Shown: positions 1 through 5,234 of the stretch, one piece after another
Layout: each line of letters begins with the position of its first letter
How positions within the stretch are numbered: the first letter of the stretch is position 1
Source: Calditrichota bacterium
GTDB taxonomy: Bacteria; Calditrichota; Calditrichia; RBG-13-44-9
Assembly: GCA_016934605.1 (NCBI GenBank)
Contig: JAFGSO010000065.1
Span: 1-5,234 of the forward strand
Length of the DNA: 5,234 bases
Direction: 5' to 3'
Notes under the pieces: model-generated
What the model saw: only the letters and a program-made list of their open reading frames with translations
Database searches by the model: none
Told to the model about the DNA's origin: nothing
Program-made: the position numbers and the translations under genes

Positions 1-243
1 ATGAAAGCCACCGTCAGGGAAAGAGCGCGAAGACGTTTAAAAGAATTGGAACAAAAAGGAGTATCTGTTGATTTCAATAAGGTAGTGAAGGATATTGAAT
101 ATCGGGATAAACAGGATACCTCCCGCAGCCATGGTCCTTTAAGAAAAGCAGACGATGCTGTGGTAATCGACACAACGCGATTGTCTATTTTAGAACAGAT
201 CCAAAAAATTCTGGAACTGGCCCGGGGAAAACTTGAAGCTTAA
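1..243 (+). CDS. cmk: Cytidylate kinase, C-terminal part (5' end outside window)
   Basis: Cytidylate kinase transfers a phosphate from ATP to CMP or dCMP, giving the diphosphate, in the cytoplasm as part of pyrimidine nucleotide supply. The 80 visible residues match the end of the bacterial family: RERARRR (6-12), then the pattern R35-D36-x-x-D39-x-x-R42 followed by GPL (45-47), then DDAVVIDTT (51-59) and a final helix ending ARGKLEA. R35, D39 and R42 align with E. coli Arg181, Asp185 and Arg188, which contact the nucleotide. The usual length is about 220-230 residues, so roughly 140 are missing. These include the P-loop and the CMP-binding domain. The ATG at position 1 is almost certainly internal, because it falls on the strand just before the RARRR helix. 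The TAA stop (241-243) lies within a stem-loop. The next gene, sprA, starts 159 bases downstream on the same strand and is functionally unrelated. Confidence 0.93.
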   Translation: MKATVRERARRRLKELEQKGVSVDFNKVVKDIEYRDKQDTSRSHGPLRKADDAVVIDTTRLSILEQIQKILELARGKLEA

Positions 244-252
244 ACTTCAAGT
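231..252 (+). terminator. Stem-loop across the cmk stop codon, weak terminator candidate
   Basis: ACTTGAAG (231-238) and CTTCAAGT (245-252) are perfect reverse complements separated by the six-base loop CTTAAA, giving an 8-bp stem. The loop contains most of the stop codon. The stem has only three G-C pairs and is followed by ATAATAAAG rather than a run of T on the + strand, so it does not look like a classical intrinsic terminator. On the minus strand it would be followed by only a short run of T. It may instead mark or protect the 3' end of the cmk message, or be chance in AT-rich sequence. Confidence 0.3.
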
Positions 253-280
253 ATAATAAAGTAGTTAGCTTATAAAAAAC

Positions 281-311
281 TTGCTTATTTTTAAATCGAT
301 CGATATATTTT
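281..311 (+). promoter_or_regulatory. Candidate promoter for sprA
   Basis: TTGCTT (281-286) and TATATT (304-309) are 17 bases apart, which fits a sigma-70-type promoter. The same stretch also fits the Bacteroidota-type pattern TTG, about 20 bases, then TAnnTTTG: TTG at 281-283 and TATATTTT at 304-311, with one mismatch at the last base. Transcription from here would begin near 316-320 and leave a leader of about 85 bases before sprA. The perfect palindrome ATCGATCGAT (295-304) sits in the spacer and touches the -10 element, so it could be an operator. The region is AT-rich, so such matches arise easily. Confidence 0.35.
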
Positions 312-330
312 CCTGAATTTGGAACTAACT

Positions 331-433
331 GGAGGTGCACTAGGGACTTTTTCTGCTACCGGATTTTAAATCTATTAGCATCAGCTGTAATAAGGAAAGT
401 ATTTGAATTTGAAGTCTGTACGTGTGCACCTTC
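331..433 (+). repeat. Paired inverted repeat enclosing the sprA translation start
   Basis: AGGTGCAC (333-340) is the exact reverse complement of GTGCACCT (424-431). Counting one G-U pair, the match extends to ten pairs between 331-340 and 424-433. In RNA the two arms would enclose 83 bases that contain the sprA ribosome binding site (392-396) and the TTG start (403-405). The right arm lies within signal peptide codons 8-11. The left arm contains GGAGG, which resembles a ribosome binding site but has no usable start codon after it. The core GTGCAC is itself palindromic, so the two copies could equally be a repeated protein-binding site, and chance is possible. Confidence 0.3.
392..396 (+). promoter_or_regulatory. 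Ribosome binding site deciding the sprA start
   Basis: AAGGA ends six bases before TTG 403, a normal spacing for a Shine-Dalgarno element. A second TTG at 409 would be 12 bases away, which is less favourable. Two consecutive in-frame TAA codons (388-393) close the frame just upstream, so no earlier start is possible. The first in-frame ATG (583-585, codon 61) would delete the signal peptide. Confidence 0.6.
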
Positions 434-3400
434 TGCTTTGCGTAGCATTGATTCTTGGTGTTATTGTCAATGCTCCGGCAATCGGTTTAAAGCCTCCCGA
501 ACATCCTCCGGGGGTTACTCCGCTTTTTCAGAAGGAATATCCCGGATTATCAAAATATTATGCTGATTCCACCCTGCTCAATATGCAGTTCAGCCGGTTC
601 AAACGGCAGGTAAGACTGGATAGCAGCCAGAAATTCCTGGAAATCCGCGAATTACTCTACGATAAAGATTATCGGCTGCCTGCTGCCATGGAACTGGATT
701 ATTATTCACAACAGAAGTTGAAAAATGATAATCAGACAGCCTGGCGACAAACAGTGGTCAAAAATATCGGCAGTCAGACAACCTCCGGTCCCGGCGGTAT
801 TGAGCTGAATATCCCGGTGAGAATTAAAAGTAAAGCATTCAAGCGTATTTTCGGCGGAGACCGCGTAGGACTGCGGGTGACCGGAAATATATCTTTCGAA
901 TTGGCTGGCCGTTCGGAAAGCCGGGAGGGTTCTGCCGTCTCTTCCTATGAACAGCGCGGAAATTTCAGTCCCCGCTTCAAACAGACCCAGCAGTTTCAGG
1001 TGGAAGGAAAAGTGGGGGATAAAGTAAGTGTGAAAGTGGACCAGAACAGCGAGGCCACTTTCGACTTCGAAAACACACTGCGTCTTACCTATACCGGCGA
1101 TGAAGATGAAATTATCCAGACTATCGAAGCCGGTAATGTCTCTTTATCGCTTCCCAGCACCAATTATGTTTCTGCCAGTTCCAAAAGTCAGGGCCTATTC
1201 GGATTAAAAACTGCCATGCAGGTCGGAAATTTCAGTTTTACCGGAATCGCCAGTCTCCAGCGCGGCGAAAAATCCAAACTTACCAAAACCGGGGGCGCTG
1301 CCGAAAATACATTTCCGGTCAGGGATTATGAATATGTCCGGGATCGCTTCTTCTTTGTGGATGATTATTATGCTAATTTATTCGAATCATCTTATAATAC
1401 CCAGACCATGCAGTGGATTGTCCAGGATCCTGGGAAGAGAATTAAACAGCTGGACGTCTGGATCCTTGCTAATCTTCAGGATGCCACCACCCGGGAAGGA
1501 TGGGCAGTGGTAGATCCCAATGAGGTAGGAAATATTGATACTCTGAATTATATCAGCGGCTACCAGGAACAGGGATATTTCAAGCGTCTGGGTGAATCTG
1601 AATATTCTTATGACGAATACCGGGGATATTTCCGGCTGAATCAGACTGTAAATGATAACGATATTGTGGCAGTATCCTATGTAACGGATGATTCCACCAA
1701 GGAAGGAATGCTTTTCAATGAGGTTTCCGACACCTCTGCAGTCGTTCTTTTGAAATTGATTAGGGCTCAGGGATCCAAACCGTCCTATCCCACCTGGAAT
1801 CTTACCATGAGGAATGTGTATAATCTGGGAGCTTCTTCCATCTCACGTGAGGGATTCGATGTCAATATTCTTTATACCAAAACAGGTGAGGATGTGGACA
1901 TTCAGCCGGTAGGAGATCCCCAGCCGTTCATCTATCTGATGGGTCTGGACCGCCTGGATGAACAGGGATCTGCCATTGAAGGCGGCGACAAAAAGATTGA
2001 TGTCAATAATGGGAACATATTTAATCTGGCGGAAGGTTATCTGATTTTTCCGTCCACTACACCATTTGCTCCTCCTGCAAACAGTGAATTCGCAATAGAT
2101 ACATCTCTCTATGTGGATATCTATCAAATCAAGGATAAACAGCAGGAATTATCCGAGCATAAGTTTACAATACAGGTAACGACGAGCTCGGTATCTTCGA
2201 ATTTTACTCTGGGATTTAACGTCCTGGAAGGATCTGAAATTGTTAAACTGAACGGGCGGGAGCTGCAGAAAGATAAAGATTATACCATCGACTATTTCAG
2301 CGGGACCCTGCAGATTCTGGCTGACGAAGCCCGCCGGGCAGATGCCAATGTGGAAATTGAGTATGAACGGGGAAGTCTCTTCCAACTGGATAAGAAAACC
2401 CTGCTGGGAGGCCGGATGGAATATTCCTTTGGTGACCGTGGTTTTATCGGAGCTACCGGTCTCTATCTGAACAAATCGACTCTCGATCAACGGGTTCGCC
2501 TGGGACAGGAGCCGGTTCGCAACGTGATCTGGGATGTGAATACCTCTTTGAGCTTTACTCCGAATTTCATAACCAAAGCACTGGATTTTCTTCCGGTTGT
2601 AGAAACAGGAGCAGAATCGAAGCTCAGAATCGAAGCTGAATATGCGGAAGTGAATCCCAATCCCAATACCTTCAATGAGGAAGATCTGGGAGAAACCAAG
2701 GGTGTGGCTTATATTGACGATTTTGAGGGCAGCAAGCGGACCACACCTCTGGGAATCATGTACCGGACCTGGTCCAGAGCCTCTGTTCCCTCACGTTTTC
2801 GGATTCCGAACAAAGGGGTGGATTATGAAATAAACCGGACAAATCCCGAAGAGATGTACCGGATGGACCGCAGCCGGGTCAATATGTTCTGGTATAATCC
2901 CTACTACCAGGTTCCCATTAACGATATCTGGCCAAATCGCGATGTAAATGCCCAGACCGGTACTACCACTAATGTTTTGGTAATGCAATGGAAGAACGAC
3001 ACCATACCTGACAGCCTGGCCTGGGCTGGCATCATGCGAAGCACCGTAAACTTTCCGGATCAGAAGAAAACCAAATTTATCGAATTATGGGTGAAGGGAG
3101 AAGTCGGAAATGTCAATATCGATCTCGGAAAAGTCAGCGAGGACAGCTATATCCGCGAGGGTACGTTTACCTTTGACGGACGGAGATCTCTGGGAAACCT
3201 GAATACCGAGGATATAAATCTGAACGGTTTACTGGATGACGGTGAAGACGTCGGCCTGGATGGCATTCCGGCAGGACAGCCCAATGCAGATCCATTTGAC
3301 AACTGGGCCGCACCTCAGGAAACGGTACCACCTTTCCGGCAGATAAACGGTACTGAAGGGAACGGGAATGCCCAGGGTGCCAAATATCCTGACACGGAAG

Positions 3401-5234
3401 ACCTGGATGGAAATGGTGGTCTCAATTTGGCGAATGAGTATTTTGCCTACAATTTTGATCTCGCAGATCCGCACCATCCGTATATAAACGGAAGCACCGA
3501 AAAGGGATGGAAGCTCTACCGGATTCCGATTCGTGCGTACGATCCCGATCTGGTGGTGGGAAATCCGGACACAACTTTTCAGGAAATCTATTATGTCCGC
3601 CTGTGGATCAATGATCTTCCGGAAGATGGAAACTATCATGAAATTGCACTTGCCACATTCGATCTGGTGGGAAACGAATGGGAGGAAACCGGGGTCGCTG
3701 CCAGTGATACCGATCCTTTTGTGGTAGATAACGAGCAGTTCAGCATCACCGTATACAATACCGAAGAAAATGCCCAGCCTCCTGAATCGTACACCTCTCC
3801 GCCGAATGTATCGGGTATTCGTGACAGGTATACCAAGGCGGTCAGTAAGGAACAGTCTCTGGTCATGAGATTGAAGAGGCTGGATCCCGGCGCAAGGGCA
3901 GAGGCGAACAAACAGCTGTATGAAAAGATGGATCTGATCAACTATCGGAAGCTGAAGCTCTTTATCCACGGAGACCAGAGATTACCTGATGATGATTCTC
4001 CTCTGGAATTCTATTTGCGATTCGGTCCGGCAGAGGGAATTTATTACGAAATTGGCGGAAAGGTTTATCCCGGCTGGAACGAGCGGAATCACCTGGATGT
4101 CGTCCTGGATGAACTGGCTAAAACCAAATCAGATGAATTTTTGCTGGGAGATTCAACAGCCGGTTTCTATTATTACCGGACAAATCCCGATAATCCCGAA
4201 CAGTATTTTAAGGTAGTAGGCCAGCCAAATCTCCGTAATATAAACTTTATGGTAATTGGTGCCCGAAACCGGGGAGATATTTTTCTGGAGGATCATGAAA
4301 TATGGATCGATGAACTGCGGGTGACCAATGTTTACCGGGATAAAGGTACCGCCATGCGAGTAATGACGGATCTGTCCATGGCCGATGTAGCGACCTTCAG
4401 GGCGCAATGGGAAGTTGTGGATTCGGATTTCCGGCGAATTGAAGATCAGTTTGGCAGTGGCAGTACCACAGAAAGACAGGATTACCGGATGTCACTGCGG
4501 CTCAATAAATTTCTGCCTTCCTCCTGGGGTTTTTCCATTCCGGTTTCCGGGAGTTTTGTACGCAGCCGCAATATACCAAAGTATTTTTTTAATACCGATA
4601 AGCTAACCAATTATAAGGCCAATGGACTCAGCGAAAAGTTTGAACAGTTCTTTGGTTTGAGTGAACTCAGCCCGGAACTGGAAGAAAATTCCAGGATTTC
4701 TGAAACCAAATCGGTGGGTGCAACCATCTCACGGCAAAGCGGACAGCAGACTCCCTGGTATCTTAAATATTCCATCGATATGCTGACGCTGGATATGGAC
4801 TGGAGTCGGAAAGAAGCCAGTGATGAACGCAATGCCATGAATAATGATGAAAATATCAGTAGTCAGTTGCAGCTTCGGATCCCTTTTGACAGAAATAACA
4901 CCTTTCAACCGTTTGGCTGGCTGGGGGATGGTCCTATCGTGCGCCTGCTGTCCCGGGAAAAAATGTACTTTACTCCCACTTCCTTCGATGCCAGTATTGC
5001 TATCAGGGACAATGAAAATATCCAGAAGAGCCGGCTTCAGGATACCTATAACAAGCGCGTCAGTACAACCTCAAGCCGGAGATTCTCACTTGCCTATAAC
5101 CTGTTTCCGAGTCTGACGATTAATTTTGGACGGGATTTCCAGTCCGATGCGCAACTGAAAGGATACCGGACGGCTGAACTGGTTGAAGCTATTTTCACCG
5201 AATTTGATTTTGGTGTGGATAAAGTAATGAACCA
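403..5234 (+). CDS. sprA: SprA, outer-membrane translocon of the type IX secretion system (3' end outside window)
   Basis: SprA is the huge outer-membrane barrel (36 strands in Flavobacterium johnsoniae) through which T9SS cargo passes. There it partners PorV and a plug protein, and export is powered by the GldL-GldM motor. The frame is open for 1,610 codons with no frameshift. It starts with a signal peptide: K4 and R7, hydrophobic core about 10-22, probable cleavage near APA-IG. Family landmarks follow in order: FKRIFGG (146-152), TFDFEN (219-224), EAGNVS (242-247), LFGLKT (265-270), EYER and KKTLLG (653-669), YIDDFEGSK (770-778), EQSL (1150-1153), NYRKLKLFIHG (1180-1190), YLRFG then YYEI (1204-1217), EIWIDELRV (1299-1307), and LP-SWG with IPKY (1371-1394). 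The family averages about 2,400 residues, so about a third is missing. An EF-hand-like loop lies at 937-948. TTG is chosen as start because of the RBS, the upstream stops and the signal peptide. Identification as SprA is very secure; specific partners in this organism are not visible. Confidence 0.95.
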   Translation, partial: MNLKSVRVHLLLCVALILGVIVNAPAIGLKPPEHPPGVTPLFQKEYPGLSKYYADSTLLNMQFSRFKRQVRLDSSQKFLEIRELLYDKDYRLPAAMELDYYSQQKLKNDNQTAWRQTVVKNIGSQTTSGPGGIELNIPVRIKSKAFKRIFGGDRVGLRVTGNISFELAGRSESREGSAVSSYEQRGNFSPRFKQTQQFQVEGKVGDKVSVKVDQNSEATFDFENTLRLTYTGDEDEIIQTIEAGNVSLSLPSTNYVSASSKSQGLFGLKTAMQVGNFSFTGIASLQRGEKSKLTKTGGAAENTFPVRDYEYVRDRFFFVDDYYANLFESSYNTQTMQWIVQDPGKRIKQLDVWILANLQDATTREGWAVVDPNEVGNIDTLNYISGYQEQGYFKRLGESEYSYDEYRGYFRLNQTVNDNDIVAVSYVTDDSTKEGMLFNEVSDTSAVVLLKLIRAQGSKPSYPTWNLTMRNVYNLGASSISREGFDVNILYTKTGEDVDIQPVGDPQPFIYLMGLDRLDEQGSAIEGGDKKIDVNNGNIFNLAEGYLIFPSTTPFAPPANSEFAIDTSLYVDIYQIKDKQQELSEHKFTIQVTTSSVSSNFTLGFNVLEGSEIVKLNGRELQKDKDYTIDYFSGTLQILADEARRADANVEIEYERGSLFQLDKKTLLGGRMEYSFGDRGFIGATGLYLNKSTLDQRVRLGQEPVRNVIWDVNTSLSFTPNFITKALDFLPVVETGAESKLRIEAEYAEVNPNPNTFNEEDLGETKGVAYIDDFEGSKRTTPLGIMYRTWSRASVPSRFRIPNKGVDYEINRTNPEEMYRMDRSRVNMFWYNPYYQVPINDIWPNRDVNAQTGTTTNVLVMQWKNDTIPDSLAWAGIMRSTVNFPDQKKTKFIELWVKGEVGNVNIDLGKVSEDSYIREGTFTFDGRRSLGNLNTEDINLNGLLDDGEDVGLDGIPAGQPNADPFDNWAAPQETVPPFRQINGTEGNGNAQGAKYPDTEDLDGNGGLNLANEYFAYNFDLADPHHPYINGSTEKGWKLYRIPIRAYDPDLVVGNPDTTFQEIYYVRLWINDLPEDGNYHEIALATFDLVGNEWEETGVAASDTDPFVVDNEQFSITVYNTEENAQPPESYTSPPNVSGIRDRYTKAVSKEQSLVMRLKRLDPGARAEANKQLYEKMDLINYRKLKLFIHGDQRLPDDDSPLEFYLRFGPAEGIYYEIGGKVYPGWNERNHLDVVLDELAKTKSDEFLLGDSTAGFYYYRTNPDNPEQYFKVVGQPNLRNINFMVIGARNRGDIFLEDHEIWIDELRVTNVYRDKGTAMRVMTDLSMADVATFRAQWEVVDSDFRRIEDQFGSGSTTERQDYRMSLRLNKFLPSSWGFSIPVSGSFVRSRNIPKYFFNTDKLTNYKANGLSEKFEQFFGLSELSPELEENSRISETKSVGATISRQSGQQTPWYLKYSIDMLTLDMDWSRKEASDERNAMNNDENISSQLQLRIPFDRNNTFQPFGWLGDGPIVRLLSREKMYFTPTSFDASIAIRDNENIQKSRLQDTYNKRVSTTSSRRFSLAYNLFPSLTINFGRDFQSDAQLKGYRTAELVEAIFTEFDFGVDKVMN
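3211..3246 (+). other. EF-hand-like calcium loop encoded within sprA
   Basis: Residues 937-948 of SprA read D-I-N-L-N-G-L-L-D-D-G-E. This places D, N, N, D and E at loop positions 1, 3, 5, 9 and 12, glycine at 6 and leucine at 8, exactly the canonical EF-hand calcium loop. It continues directly into the acidic, glycine-rich EDVGLDGIP (948-956). It lies in a polar stretch between conserved barrel segments, so it is probably in an extracellular loop or cap, or on the periplasmic side. Calcium binding is inferred from the pattern alone. Confidence 0.5.
3391..3438 (+). other. Second, imperfect acidic Asp/Asn loop encoded within sprA
   Basis: Residues 997-1012 begin DTEDLDGNGGLN and end near N1011-E1012. 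Like the loop about 60 residues earlier, it contains T-E-D followed by alternating Asp/Asn and glycine, then leucine. D1000, D1002 and N1004 match positions 1, 3 and 5, and L1007 and N1008 match 8 and 9. The glutamate falls at position 13 instead of 12, so it is a weaker match. The two stretches could be a divergent duplication. Confidence 0.35.

Noticed and set aside
1..3. ATG at position 1 as a genuine gene start
   Set aside because: The frame aligns with the interior of cytidylate kinase just before the RARRR helix, so the gene continues upstream of the window.
331..343. GGAGGTG as a ribosome binding site for another gene
   Set aside because: No start codon at suitable spacing opens a frame of any length. 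The overlapping GTG is followed by only one codon before a stop.
319..369. A 16-codon TTG-initiated frame in the leader, ending at TAA 367-369
   Set aside because: It has a non-ATG start, no ribosome binding site in front of it and no attenuator-like composition. The GGAGG lies inside the frame instead of upstream of it.
436..447. LLLC (residues 11-14) as a lipoprotein box
   Set aside because: The residues before the cysteine do not fit the lipobox, which needs a small residue at -1. The cysteine also lies at the beginning of the hydrophobic core, and SprA is a barrel protein with an ordinary signal peptide.
1843..2988. Several minus-strand open frames of 65-113 codons
   Set aside because: All lie opposite continuous, motif-bearing sprA coding sequence and show no family features of their own.
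3229..3969. A 246-codon open frame on the minus strand inside sprA
   Set aside because: It is codon-aligned with sprA, so its stops can only come from TTA, CTA or TCA codons, which are infrequent here. It ends exactly opposite the TTA of Leu943. The protein is a compositional mirror of sprA with no recognisable motif and no ribosome binding site that I can see.
2834..4190. A 16-base direct repeat, ACCGGACAAATCCCGA, at 2834-2849 and 4175-4190
   Set aside because: Both copies encode the tail of an R-T-N-P segment in frame within sprA. They look like a recurring short peptide with the same preferred codons. The flanking sequence is unrelated, so there is no sign of a mobile element or recombination site.

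Overview
The window holds the end of one gene and most of a second, both on the + strand, with a 159-base gap between them. The first is the C-terminal third of cytidylate kinase (cmk). The second is an open reading frame of 1,610 codons that runs off the right edge without a stop. I recognise it as SprA, the giant outer-membrane beta-barrel that forms the translocation channel of the type IX secretion system (T9SS).

The T9SS is characteristic of the Bacteroidota and related FCB-group phyla, so the source is a Gram-negative, double-membraned member of that group. The SprA core motifs are conserved, but the connecting sequence differs from the Bacteroidota proteins I remember, and an acidic calcium-loop-like insert is present. 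The upstream neighbour is cmk, whereas I recall ruvA and gcvH near sprA in some Bacteroidota. Together these lean towards a non-Bacteroidota FCB lineage (for example Neomarinimicrobiota, KSB1, Calditrichota or Ignavibacteria). That placement is inference and is not proven by this window.

Layout: 1-243 is the cmk 3' end. Positions 231-252 form a perfect 8-bp stem-loop over the cmk stop codon. Positions 244-402 are AT-rich leader DNA with a candidate promoter (281-311), a GTGCAC-centred inverted repeat whose second arm lies inside sprA, and a ribosome binding site (392-396). sprA appears to start at TTG 403, encodes a signal peptide first, and fills the rest of the window. Roughly 800 C-terminal residues are probably missing, judged against the roughly 2,400 residues usual for the family.

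The two genes have unrelated jobs: cytoplasmic pyrimidine nucleotide supply and protein export across the outer membrane. No other T9SS gene, mobile element, CRISPR array or RNA gene is visible. I see no undescribed multi-gene system here. The points most worth a second look are the EF-hand-like loop inside SprA, the paired sequences flanking the sprA translation start, and the non-ATG start.
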